A stretch of 64,000 bases of DNA, taken from contig NZ_JADBGG010000002.1 in assembly GCF_014873765.1 (NCBI RefSeq), positions 62,001 to 126,000 of the forward strand. The letters run 5' to 3'. The notes beneath the pieces were generated by a model. The model saw nothing but the letters and a program-made list of their open reading frames with translations. It searched no databases and had not been told where the DNA came from. This stretch comes from Desulfomicrobium macestii. Its GTDB lineage: Bacteria; Desulfobacterota; Desulfovibrionia; Desulfovibrionales; Desulfomicrobiaceae. The position numbers and the translations under genes were made by a program. Positions 36,889-45,446 of this stretch are shown piece after piece. Position 1 is the first letter of the stretch. Each line of letters starts with the position of its first letter.

Positions 36889-38481
36889 TTATCTTCTGGG
36901 GGCCGGGGCGCTCGGGCGGGCCTTGGCCTTGGTGAAGGCCAGTTCGGTGCCCTTGCCCTTGTTGAACATGGCCAGCACCCTTTCGGCATCATGGAAGGGC
37001 AAGGAAACAAAGGCGAAGGTTTCCATGATCTGGATGTCCCAGATTTTCTTGGGCGGGATGTTGCACTTGTCGCCAAGGAAGGTCAGCAGACGCTTGGGCG
37101 TCAGACCATCCTTGCGGCCCTGGGTCACGAAGAGGCGGGACTTGCCCGTCTTGTCCACCACGAAGGCGTCTCCGATCTCCTTGTAGTTGGAGGCGTCAAG
37201 CTCCTCCTGGAACATGTACTGCAACAGGGCGGCCAGGGTTTCGCGGGGCTTGCTCTGGTCGAGGAGTTCCTGGGCCATGCCCATGAATTCAAGCTCCGGC
37301 TCCGTGGTCATGATTTCCTGCAGTTCCGCACGGATGCGTCCCTTCTTCATGTCGATGACATCGGAGACCTTGGGCAGCCTGGCCTTGCGGATGTCTGTGC
37401 GGGCATGCTTGCTGATGAACTGCAGACGGCGGTACTCGGACGGCGTGATGAAGGTGATGGCAATGCCCTGCTTGCCGGCCCGGCCGGTGCGGCCGACGCG
37501 GTGCACGTAGGCTTCCGGGTCATGAGGCAGATCGAAATTGATGACGTGGGTCAGGTCGTGGACGTCAATGCCGCGCGCGGCCACGTCGGTGGCGACCAGG
37601 ATCGTGACCAGCTTCTTCTTGAACTTGATCAGGATCTTCTCGCGCAGGCTCTGGGACATGTCGCCGTGCAGGGTGTCCGCGTCGTAACCGCGTTCCATGA
37701 GGCGCTGGGATACGGCGTCGGCGTCGACCTTGGTGCGGGTGAAGACAAGTCCGTAGAATTCCGACTCCATGTCGATGATCCGGCACAGGGCCTCGAATTT
37801 GTCGCTCATGGCGACCTCGAAGTAGATCTGGTCGGTCTGGGGGGCGGTCAGCTGGTTGGATTCGGCCCTAATGACCTGATAATCGCCCATGTATTTCTTG
37901 GCGATGCGCAGGATTTCAGGCGGCATGGTCGCGGAGAAGAGCATGGTGCGTTTTTCGGAGCCCGTCTGTTCCATGATCTCCAGCACGTCGTCCAGAAAGC
38001 CCATGTTCAGCATCTCGTCGGCCTCGTCGAGGATCAGGAAACGGATGCCCGAAAGATTGAGGCTGCCCCGGCGCAGGTGGTCGAGCACGCGGCCCGGTGT
38101 CCCGACAACCACGGACACGCCCTTCTTGAGGCTTCTGAGCTGGATATCCATGGACTGGCCGCCATAGATGGGGGCGACGTTGATGGTCCGGCCGCCGCGC
38201 AGGGAGTTGATCTCCTCGGCCACCTGGATGGCCAGTTCGCGGGTCGGGGCGAGAACGAGGGCCTGCACCGTGCGGATGTCAGGGTCGAGCATTTCGAGCA
38301 GCGGCAAGCCAAAGGCCGCAGTCTTGCCAGTGCCGGTCTGGGCCTGGGCGACGATGTCGTTCTCCCCGGTCAATACGGCCGGGATGGTCTTGATCTGGAT
38401 GGGGGTTGGCTCTTCGAAACCCTTACGGGACAGAGCCTGGATGGTCAGTTCGGATAAGCCTAAATCAGAAAATGTAGTCAT
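36889..38481 (-). CDS. DEAD-box ATP-dependent RNA helicase
   Basis: A 530-residue RNA helicase of the DeaD/CsdA group. Motifs in order: Q motif (PTPIQIKTIP), I AQTGTGKT near residues 46-53, Ia APTRELA, II DEAD in LILDEADEML, III SAT, V ATDVAARGID, VI HRVGRTGRAG. The last ~75 residues (VTQGRKDGLTPKRLLTFLG...) fit the DbpA-type RNA-binding domain. A role in ribosome assembly or cold growth is typical. The ~185-base leader contains a terminator-like hairpin, so expression may be controlled after transcription starts. Confidence 0.92.
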   Translation of the reverse strand: MTTFSDLGLSELTIQALSRKGFEEPTPIQIKTIPAVLTGENDIVAQAQTGTGKTAAFGLPLLEMLDPDIRTVQALVLAPTRELAIQVAEEINSLRGGRTINVAPIYGGQSMDIQLRSLKKGVSVVVGTPGRVLDHLRRGSLNLSGIRFLILDEADEMLNMGFLDDVLEIMEQTGSEKRTMLFSATMPPEILRIAKKYMGDYQVIRAESNQLTAPQTDQIYFEVAMSDKFEALCRIIDMESEFYGLVFTRTKVDADAVSQRLMERGYDADTLHGDMSQSLREKILIKFKKKLVTILVATDVAARGIDVHDLTHVINFDLPHDPEAYVHRVGRTGRAGKQGIAITFITPSEYRRLQFISKHARTDIRKARLPKVSDVIDMKKGRIRAELQEIMTTEPELEFMGMAQELLDQSKPRETLAALLQYMFQEELDASNYKEIGDAFVVDKTGKSRLFVTQGRKDGLTPKRLLTFLGDKCNIPPKKIWDIQIMETFAFVSLPFHDAERVLAMFNKGKGTELAFTKAKARPSAPAPRR

Positions 38482-38512
38482 ATTAATACCTTGCGGGCAT
38501 GAGCCTCGCGGT

Positions 38513-38540
38513 CAAAAGAAAACCCGGCTCTGGAACCGGG
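38513..38540 (-). promoter_or_regulatory. Attenuator-like hairpin in the helicase leader
   Basis: Minus strand CCCGGTTCCAGAGCCGGG followed by TTTTCTTTT, about 32 bases before the helicase ATG and downstream of its predicted promoter. It has the form of an intrinsic terminator inside the leader. Confidence 0.6.
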
Positions 38541-38672
38541 CCCTTACCGTGAGGCCGACTGTCCAAGGCGGGAAACAAGCATTTCGAAAACGTGTGGAAC
38601 CGGATCGAAGAGCGAACATGCTCAAGAAAGGTCGTGCGGAAAAGGAGGAATCCCCTCAAGAAATGCTCGGGG

Positions 38673-38701
38673 TATATATATTTTACTTTTGGGCTTGGCA
38701 A
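38673..38701 (-). promoter_or_regulatory. Promoter of the DEAD-box helicase gene
   Basis: Minus strand TTGCCA (38701-38696), 17-base spacer and TATATA (38678-38673) predict a start near 38665, leaving a leader of roughly 185 bases before the ATG at 38481. Confidence 0.65.
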
Positions 38702-38733
38702 GAGATAATTTTTAAAATCGAAAAGAAATGAAA

Positions 38734-38760
38734 GGGGGCGAGTTCAGGCTCCCCCCCAGG
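38734..38760 (-). terminator. Possible terminator after the TrmO-aldolase gene
   Basis: A G-rich/C-rich imperfect stem (GGGGG ... CCCCC) eight bases after the stop, followed on the minus strand by TTTCATTTCTTTT. The pairing is imperfect. Confidence 0.35.
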
Positions 38761-38768
38761 CTTCGGGC

Positions 38769-39743
38769 TTAGCGCCGCATGGCGATCCCGGCCAGACTTT
38801 CCAATTCCTCGGAGAGTCCCAGGGCCTGAGTCATGGTTTCCCCGCGACAGACAAGTCCGTGGTTGTCCATGAATACGGCCTCGAAATCCCTGCTGGCCAC
38901 GCCCACTGCTTGCCCCAGTTCCGGGGTGCCAGGCCGGTGGGCGGGCACGCGGGTCAGCTTGTCGGCGAAGACCCGGCCTTCGAAGAGGGGCAGGTCAAGA
39001 AGAGGACCTTCCCCGCGCAGGGACAGGGCCAGAAGTTTCGGCGGATGGGTGTGCACGATGGCCCGGGCCAGGGGCTGGTTGCGGTACACCTCAAGATGTA
39101 CGGCAAGCTCCGAGGAGGCCCGCACCGATGTCAGGGGCGTTCCCGTGGCCAGATCTACCACGGCCAGATCCCGGGGCCCAAGGTGTCCCTTGGCACTGCC
39201 CGTGGCCGTGATCACAACGCGCTCCCCTTGTCGCATGCTCACGTTGCCGTTGAATCCGGCGAAGAGTCCACGCAGCCAGCCGTCGCGGGCGGCCGAGAGA
39301 ATGGCCTGGCCCGTATCGGGATTGACCAGGGATGAGAATTCGGCTGTGCCCTGGAGCGTGGCGTTGTCGGGCTTTATGTCGATGACGGGAGTTCCGTCGA
39401 TGACCTCAAGGGGGTGCACCTTCAAGCGCAGACCCTCGCGGCCGAGGATGCGAACCGCATGCAGGCCGATGGGTGTGGGGCGGTCGGGGGAACGGGTCGA
39501 GAAGATGCCGCGCATGGGCAATTTGCGGTTCCCCTGAGGGTGGCAGCGCAGCACGGCCTGATCGCCCTTGTGCATCCAGGTCAGGACCAGGATGGCGTCT
39601 CCGACCTGAAGGTCCGTGGCTGCGGGCTCGAAGTCCGGGGCCAGCTCGATCCAGACCGGGGGCATGGAGGTATCGCCGTATTTCGGGCACTGGTCACGGC
39701 TGACGAGATGGGAGCGGACGGTGCCGATGACGCGAGGGTTCAT
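38769..39743 (-). CDS. Fusion of TrmO-type tRNA methyltransferase domain and class II aldolase/adducin domain
   Basis: A 324-residue two-domain protein. Residues 1-125 match TrmO (TsaA), which methylates N6-threonylcarbamoyladenosine-37 of tRNA; the signature FSTRSPDRPTPIGL is at 81-94. Residues ~148-324 match class II aldolase/adducin proteins: FNGNVSMR near 164-171, the metal-site HTHPP at 231-235 and DNHGLVCRGET near 293-303. The frame is continuous with no sign of error. The start at 39743 follows AAGGATATTACTC. The aldolase part may act on a sugar phosphate such as fuculose phosphate; how the halves cooperate is unknown. Confidence 0.85.
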   Translation of the reverse strand: MNPRVIGTVRSHLVSRDQCPKYGDTSMPPVWIELAPDFEPAATDLQVGDAILVLTWMHKGDQAVLRCHPQGNRKLPMRGIFSTRSPDRPTPIGLHAVRILGREGLRLKVHPLEVIDGTPVIDIKPDNATLQGTAEFSSLVNPDTGQAILSAARDGWLRGLFAGFNGNVSMRQGERVVITATGSAKGHLGPRDLAVVDLATGTPLTSVRASSELAVHLEVYRNQPLARAIVHTHPPKLLALSLRGEGPLLDLPLFEGRVFADKLTRVPAHRPGTPELGQAVGVASRDFEAVFMDNHGLVCRGETMTQALGLSEELESLAGIAMRR

Positions 39744-39967
39744 GAGTAATATCCTTGCTGCGGTTTTGGGGCCTCGAACATCATGCTTACCGCCCGTCAT
39801 TTTGGCCGTCAAATGCAAGGCGTCCTCGATCCACCCTCGCTCATCCTCCGTGGCTTTTCGGTGTAAATCACATGACGGTTTCCAAGTGAAATTTGGGGCG
39901 ATGCTTGTATTGAAATTGTGAAAAGGGTAGCACTTGATACGTTTTCAACCACAACCTCGGAGCGCGC

Positions 39968-40819
39968 ATGAACCGCTTCTCCACCAGCCTTCTGGGTGAA
40001 GCCAAGACTCTGCTTCTGGCCACGGACGGCTCCATTTTCAGTGACGGAGCGCTGCAGGAGGCCATCTTTTTCGGGCAGGCCTGCGGTGCCCGGCTGATTG
40101 TTCTGCATGTGGTCAAAATCGATGTCGAATCCCTCAAATCCGCCAACGCCAGGGTCACCCGCGCTCAGCAGGAGATCGCTCCGTACATGGAGGACATCCG
40201 CAAGATGGCCAGGGACAGCGGGGTGGAGTGCGAGACCGTGGTGGTCGGTTCCTCGGTGCCCGAGCACGCCATCGTCGAGCAGGCCAGGATGCGCGAGGCC
40301 GATGTCATCATCATGGGCCGTCATGGCCGGGCCGGACGGCTGTATCTGATGGTGGGCAGCATGACTTCGAAGGTCATCGGGCTCGGTTTTCCCATGGTGC
40401 TCATGCTCCCCAAGGATTTCACGATGACCGGGTCCCATGTGCTGGTGGCCGTGGACGATTCGCCCAACAGTCGTCTGGCCGTCGAGGAGGCCCTGAGTCT
40501 GGGGCTCTGCTGCGTGACCCTGGAGAGGCTGACCTTCGTGGCGGTCGCGCGGCGGGAGAGCGGTCTGCCCGAGGCCGAAAAAATGGTCGAGGACATCTGT
40601 GCCCGAGGCCGGGAAAAGTGGCCGCGGATTCACTTTGAGGCCGTGGCCGGGGTTGGGCATGCATCGAACGTCATCGTGCGCGCCGCCGAGGAACGCAACG
40701 TGGACATGATCATGATCGGCGGCATGGTTTCGGGGCCGCTGCCCAAAATGTTCGGCGGCCGGGTGACCAAGGAAGTCTGCGGGTGGGCGCACTGCGCGGT
40801 GCTGGTGGTCACCGCCTAG
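39968..40819 (+). CDS. Tandem universal stress protein (two UspA domains)
   Basis: A 283-residue protein with two UspA folds. The first starts LLLATDGSIFSDGALQEA near residue 15 and has the nucleotide-site form IIMGRHGRAG at about 115-124; the second starts VLVAVDDSPNSRLAVEEAL near 157 and ends with MIGGMVSGPLPKMFGG. The second nucleotide motif is altered from the usual GxxGxxG-S/T, so it may not bind ATP. A role in stress resistance is general for the family. A 126-bp palindrome starts at its stop codon. Confidence 0.88.
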   Translation: MNRFSTSLLGEAKTLLLATDGSIFSDGALQEAIFFGQACGARLIVLHVVKIDVESLKSANARVTRAQQEIAPYMEDIRKMARDSGVECETVVVGSSVPEHAIVEQARMREADVIIMGRHGRAGRLYLMVGSMTSKVIGLGFPMVLMLPKDFTMTGSHVLVAVDDSPNSRLAVEEALSLGLCCVTLERLTFVAVARRESGLPEAEKMVEDICARGREKWPRIHFEAVAGVGHASNVIVRAAEERNVDMIMIGGMVSGPLPKMFGGRVTKEVCGWAHCAVLVVTA

Positions 40820-40944
40820 GAGCCCGTCCAAAATCCGTTCTGGACTGCGTTGCTCCCCGATTCTGAAGGGCTCATGTAGGTAAGCTACACATCGCCCTTC
40901 AGAATCGGCTCGCGCCTTGCCAGAACGAATTTTGAACGGACTCC
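40819..40944. repeat. 126-bp near-perfect palindromic element
   Basis: The left end GGAGCCCGTCCAAAATCCGT matches the complement of the right end at 22 of 25 positions over 40819-40843. The inner arms CCGATTCTGAAGGGC and GCCCTTCAGAATCGG pair perfectly, and TGTAG/CTACA pairs at the centre. No T-run follows. It looks like a member of a dispersed palindromic repeat family and it abuts the uspA stop codon. Confidence 0.8.
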
Positions 40945-41078
40945 GGCTTCAATAGGAAAATTTGACTGAGCGGCAGGTGCGGGCCCTCGATTTTTTTTGT
41001 TCCTCCCATCTCACCATTTTGGAACAGCCTGGGCGTTGTAATTTTTGAACATCGAATCATCTGACAAGGAATGGTCTC

Positions 41079-43199
41079 ATGTCGGTCAGGCTTTTGCGAT
41101 TCTTTCCCTTTCTCGCTTGGTTTCCGTTCAGCGCGCTGGTCGTGCGGGCCGATCTGATGGCCGGGATCACCGGCGCGCTGGTGCTTGTCCCCAAGGCCAT
41201 GGCCTATGCCCAGCTCTCGGGCCTGCCGCTGTATTTCGGCCTGTACACGGCCTTTGTGCCGGCCATCATAGGGGCCCTGTGGGGATCGTCCAGGCAGCTG
41301 GCCACGGGGCCGGTGGCCATCGTTTCGCTCATGACCGCCGCTGCCGTGACTCCGCTTGCGGTCTCGAACACGCCTGAATACATCGGTTTCGCCCTGCTTC
41401 TGACCCTGCTGGTGGGTCTCGTGCAATTTCTTTTGGGTGTGATCAAACTCGGCACCATCGTCAATTTCGTGTCCCATCCGGTCATCCTCGGGTTCATGAA
41501 CGCGGCCGCCATCATCATCGGCCTGTCCCAGCTGGACCTGCTGCTGGGCATCCCCAAGGGCCGCAGCGACTTTTTTCTGGGGGATGTCTGGGAAATGCTC
41601 CGGCTGCTCCCGCAGACCCATTTGCCGACTCTGGGGATGACCTTCTTCGGGCTGGCCCTCATTCTCGTCATCAAGAGGATTCCGCCCCTGTCCAAGGCCA
41701 GCGTTCTCGTCGCGGTGGTCATCACCATAGTGGTCAGCGCCGCCATCGGCTACGACCAGCGCGGTACCGCCGTGCTCGACGACCTGGCAACCCCTCGGGC
41801 CCGGGATCTCGTGATCCAGTATGAAGAAAATCTGCGACGGATGGAACATCTGGGCGGCGAGGTGGCCGAGCTTTCCGCGCGGCAGCGGCGGGCGGAAAAG
41901 GACGGCTCAGTGTGGATGGCCGCAGGACTGCGGCACCAGACCGAGCTCGCGCGGCTGGACATGCACTCCCTGGAGCGGCGGCACAACGAGCTTCTGCGCG
42001 GCGTGCGGCAACTGCGCTTCGTGCGCCCTGAAGGCGAGGAGACTGGCCGTCTCTACCTGCTTGGCGACTCTCCGGAGGGCATGCAGACCGATGACCGCGC
42101 CTGGCACATCAAGAGCGTCGATCATGGAGTCATGAAGCTGGTCGGCGGCGGGGATGTCGTCGGGCCGGTCCCGGCGGGGCTGCCGGCCCTGACCATCCCG
42201 ACGCTGAGCCTCGATGCCGTGATGCAATTGCTGCCCTCGGCCCTGATCATCGCCCTGGTCGCCTTCATGGAGTCCATCTCCATGGCCAAGGCCCTGGCCA
42301 GCAAGGCGCGGCAGCATGTCGATCCCAATCAGGAACTCATAGGTCAGGGGCTGGCCAATATCGGCGGGTCTTTTTTTCAGGCCTATCCGGCCTGCGGATC
42401 CTTCACCGGCTCGGCCATCAACATGCAGGCCGGGGCAAAAACAGGGCTGGCCATGGTCTTCAACGGCGTCTTCGTGGCCGTGACCCTGCTGTTCTTTACG
42501 CCCCTGCTCCACCACTTGCCCAAGGCCGTGCTGGCCGTAATTATTGTCATGGCAGTCACCAGCCTGATCACGCCCCACGCCTTCATGCACACGTGGAAGG
42601 CCAACAGGGGAGACGGCGTCGTCGCCCTGGTGACCTTCGCCGTGACGCTGCTCGCAGCGCCGCATCTGGACAAGGGCATCATGACCGGGGCGGCCCTGTC
42701 CATCGGCCTCTACCTCTATCGCACCATGGCCCCGCGTGTGGCGGTGCTCGGGCGCTATGCCGACGGAACCCTGCGGGACGTGAGCGTACACAAGGCCCTG
42801 GCGACCTCGACCCTGGTCACGGTCATGCGCTTCGACGGCTCGCTGTATTTCGCCAATGTGACGTATTTCGAGGACATGGTGCTGGGGGCTGTGGCCGAAC
42901 ACAAGGACGCGAAATTTCTGCTGGTGGTCGGGGATGCCATCAATTCCATGGATTCATCGGGCGAGGAGATGCTGCAGAATCTGGTGGGGCAGCTGCGCGA
43001 GACCGGCGTGCAGATCGTCTTTTCGGGGCTCAAGAAGCAGGTGCTCGACGTGATGCGGGCCACCGGACTTTATGAGCGCATCGGCGACGAAAACATCTTT
43101 GCCACGGAGTGTCAGGCCCTCAAGGCCATCTTCGCCCGGCTGGGCCAGGAAGTGGAGGACGACGCGCTTTTCGCCCACGTCAAGGTCATGGTCTGCTGA
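41079..43199 (+). CDS. SulP-family anion permease with STAS domain and coiled-coil insertion
   Basis: A 706-residue SulP/SLC26 transporter, for sulfate or another anion such as bicarbonate. Conserved SulP segments are AGITGALVLVPKAMAYAQLSG and GPVAIVSLMT near the start, and ACGSFTGSAINMQAGAKTGLA in the second half; the STAS domain occupies ~580-690 (LYFANVTYF, VVGDAINSMDSSG). Residues ~232-362 are extra: after GYDQRGTAV comes ~130 mostly charged residues, predicted coiled coil at ~240-318, before VGPVPAGLPALTIP resumes. The true substrate is not decided by sequence. Confidence 0.86.
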   Translation: MSVRLLRFFPFLAWFPFSALVVRADLMAGITGALVLVPKAMAYAQLSGLPLYFGLYTAFVPAIIGALWGSSRQLATGPVAIVSLMTAAAVTPLAVSNTPEYIGFALLLTLLVGLVQFLLGVIKLGTIVNFVSHPVILGFMNAAAIIIGLSQLDLLLGIPKGRSDFFLGDVWEMLRLLPQTHLPTLGMTFFGLALILVIKRIPPLSKASVLVAVVITIVVSAAIGYDQRGTAVLDDLATPRARDLVIQYEENLRRMEHLGGEVAELSARQRRAEKDGSVWMAAGLRHQTELARLDMHSLERRHNELLRGVRQLRFVRPEGEETGRLYLLGDSPEGMQTDDRAWHIKSVDHGVMKLVGGGDVVGPVPAGLPALTIPTLSLDAVMQLLPSALIIALVAFMESISMAKALASKARQHVDPNQELIGQGLANIGGSFFQAYPACGSFTGSAINMQAGAKTGLAMVFNGVFVAVTLLFFTPLLHHLPKAVLAVIIVMAVTSLITPHAFMHTWKANRGDGVVALVTFAVTLLAAPHLDKGIMTGAALSIGLYLYRTMAPRVAVLGRYADGTLRDVSVHKALATSTLVTVMRFDGSLYFANVTYFEDMVLGAVAEHKDAKFLLVVGDAINSMDSSGEEMLQNLVGQLRETGVQIVFSGLKKQVLDVMRATGLYERIGDENIFATECQALKAIFARLGQEVEDDALFAHVKVMVC

Positions 43200-43233
43200 C
43201 GGGCGCTTGAAAATTCCGGCCATGAAATGAAAG

Positions 43234-43264
43234 CGGGGCGTGTTCGGCAAACGCGCCCCGTTTT
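43234..43264. terminator. Hairpin between the SulP and UvrD-type genes
   Basis: CGGGGCG and CGCCCCG form a seven-base stem followed by TTTTCT on the plus strand, between convergent genes. Confidence 0.65.
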
Positions 43265-45439
43265 CTATTCCAGTTCCACGAAATCCTCGATGATGAGCTT
43301 GAGTCCGAATCCGGGGAAGTTGATCTTGTATTTGTTCGGCTCCACGCGTTGGACGACCTTGCCGCGGCCGAAGATCTTGTGCCGGCAGTAGGTGCCCTGC
43401 ACCGGGGTCTGGGTGCTGGATGCGGGTCTTGGCGTCGGGGCCGCGAAATCCTCGCCCGGGCCGGGGCGGGAGCTCTGGGAAGACGTGCCTTCCGGTGCGC
43501 GGCGCGGCGTGGGCAGGGTCTGGAGGCCAACGCCTCCCGTGAACTGTTCGCGATACCGGGACAGCAGGTGAGAGGGAATATCCTGTAGAAAGGGGCTGAC
43601 CCGAGCCGGAGTGGTGGCTGCAAGCTCCCGGCTGTAGAGGGTTTCGGGGGAAAAGAGGGTCAGGCTGTCGCGGGCGCGGGTGCAGGCCACGTACAGGAGG
43701 CGGCGCTCCTCCTCGAAGTCGTCGTTGTCGTTCATGGCGTGGCGCGAAGGGAAGCGGTCCTCGACCAGGTCGATGACCAGCACCGCGTCCCATTCCAGCC
43801 CCTTGGCCGAATGGACCGTGGACAGGGTCACGGCCTGGCCCCGGTCTTCCTCCGCGTCGGGGCTGTCAAGGCTCAGGTCGCCCAGGAAAGATGGGATGTC
43901 GTCGTAACTCAAGGAGATCTGGGTCAGCTCTTCGAGCCCTGCCTCGCGGCGCGGGTAGTCGTCGGGGAATTTTTCGCGCAGGACCGGCTGATAGTATTCG
44001 AGCACGAAGGTGATGGCCGTGGAAGGTCGCATGACCTGGGTGCGCAGGGTGTCGAGCACGCGCAGCAGATCGTCGAGGGCCGGGCGTTTGGCGCGCTGGG
44101 CCTTGATGAAGGCCTGATCGTTTATCATGGCCGCGTGATGGATTTTTTGCGCGCTCTTGGGGCCGATGCCGGGCACATTGCCGAGGATGCGTTGCCAGGC
44201 AGGAAGATCCGAGGTGTTCTGGCTGAGTCTCAGGCAGGCCAGGACGTCCTTGATGTGCGCGGCATCGGAGAATTTTATCCCTCCGTATTTGCGAAACCCG
44301 AGTCCGATCTTGTTCAGCTCAACTTCCACATGGTACGATTGATACCCCGCCCGGAAGAGAATGGCGATCTGGTCGAGGGGGTAGGTGCGCGCGAGTTCCG
44401 TCACCTTGGCCGTGACCAGGCGGGCCTGGCTGCGGTCCGAAAAGGGCAGGACGTGTTCGGGCAGGCGGGAGTCGGTGCGTTCGGAGAAGAGGCGTTTGGC
44501 GAACTTGTCGCGAAAGCCGTCCAGGATGGCGTTGGTCAGTTCCAGGATGGGCTGGGTGGAGCGGTAGTTCTGCTCCAGCTTGATGACGCGGGTGCCCTGG
44601 AATATCTTGGGAAAATCCAGGATGTTGCGCACGTTGGCGCCGCGAAAGGCATAGATTGACTGCGCGTCGTCGCCCACGGCCATGACGTTGGGGCTGGTGT
44701 CGCCGGGCTTGGTCAAAAGGCGCACCAGCCGCGCCTGCACGAGGTTGGTGTCCTGGTATTCGTCGACCATGATGTGGGAGATGGACGAGGTCACCGCGTC
44801 GCGGACGTGCGGGTGCTCGGTCAGCAGACGCTCCAGCAGAAAGAGCAGGTCGTCGTAGTCCAGCAGGCCGCATTCGCGCTTGATGCGCTCGTACTCTTCG
44901 AGGAGGCGGGTCAGGTCGTCCTCGTAGGCGCCGAGATGATAGGCTTCCTGGCGCAGCACCTGTTCGAGGGTCAGTTCCTTGTTGCGGCTCTTGCTGTACA
45001 GTCCGAGCACGGTGGCCCGCTTGGGAAATTTGCGGTCGCCCTTGCCGATCTTCAGGCGATCCTTGGCCTGGCTCAGTATCTCTTCCCCGTCGGAACGGTC
45101 CATGACCGTGGCCCCGCGCTCGAAGCCGAGCAGTCCTGCGTGCTGCTTGAGCAATGAGTAGGCGAAGCCGTGGAAGGTGCCGCCGCGCACGTTTCCGAGT
45201 CCCTGGTGGCCAAGGAGCCCTTCCGCGCGGTGCAGCATCTCCGAGGAGGCCTTGCGGGTGAAGGTCAGGAGCAGGATTTCGGCCGGGGACACGCCGGACT
45301 CGACCAGCCGGGCCAGGCGGTAGACAATGGTGCGGGTCTTGCCCGAGCCGGCTCCGGCGATGACCAGAATCGGTCCGTCAAGGGTGGTCGCGGCTTCGTA
45401 TTGGGCGGGATTCAAGTCGTTTTGATAGTCGATGCGCAT
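43265..45439 (-). CDS. UvrD/PcrA-type superfamily 1 DNA helicase
   Basis: A 724-residue 3'-5' DNA helicase. Motifs: Q-motif LNPAQYEAA, Walker A GAGSGKTRT near residues 33-41, motif II VDEYQDTN, motif III AVGDDAQSIYAFRGA, motif IV LEQNYRST, motif VI VACTRARDSLTL. The C-terminal ~60 residues (HKIFGRGKVVQRVEPNKY) form the Tudor-like domain seen in PcrA, separated by a disordered Pro/Ser/Thr-rich linker. Repair and replication-restart roles are typical. The start at 45439 (MRIDYQND) avoids overlap with the phosphodiesterase gene by seven bases. Confidence 0.92.
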   Translation of the reverse strand: MRIDYQNDLNPAQYEAATTLDGPILVIAGAGSGKTRTIVYRLARLVESGVSPAEILLLTFTRKASSEMLHRAEGLLGHQGLGNVRGGTFHGFAYSLLKQHAGLLGFERGATVMDRSDGEEILSQAKDRLKIGKGDRKFPKRATVLGLYSKSRNKELTLEQVLRQEAYHLGAYEDDLTRLLEEYERIKRECGLLDYDDLLFLLERLLTEHPHVRDAVTSSISHIMVDEYQDTNLVQARLVRLLTKPGDTSPNVMAVGDDAQSIYAFRGANVRNILDFPKIFQGTRVIKLEQNYRSTQPILELTNAILDGFRDKFAKRLFSERTDSRLPEHVLPFSDRSQARLVTAKVTELARTYPLDQIAILFRAGYQSYHVEVELNKIGLGFRKYGGIKFSDAAHIKDVLACLRLSQNTSDLPAWQRILGNVPGIGPKSAQKIHHAAMINDQAFIKAQRAKRPALDDLLRVLDTLRTQVMRPSTAITFVLEYYQPVLREKFPDDYPRREAGLEELTQISLSYDDIPSFLGDLSLDSPDAEEDRGQAVTLSTVHSAKGLEWDAVLVIDLVEDRFPSRHAMNDNDDFEEERRLLYVACTRARDSLTLFSPETLYSRELAATTPARVSPFLQDIPSHLLSRYREQFTGGVGLQTLPTPRRAPEGTSSQSSRPGPGEDFAAPTPRPASSTQTPVQGTYCRHKIFGRGKVVQRVEPNKYKINFPGFGLKLIIEDFVELE

Positions 45440-45446
45440 GATTGTT

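Noticed and set aside
41079-43199. Frameshift or gene fusion error in the SulP gene
   Set aside because: The frame is continuous, codon use is even across the insert, and both flanks align with SulP in the same frame, so a true insertion is more likely.
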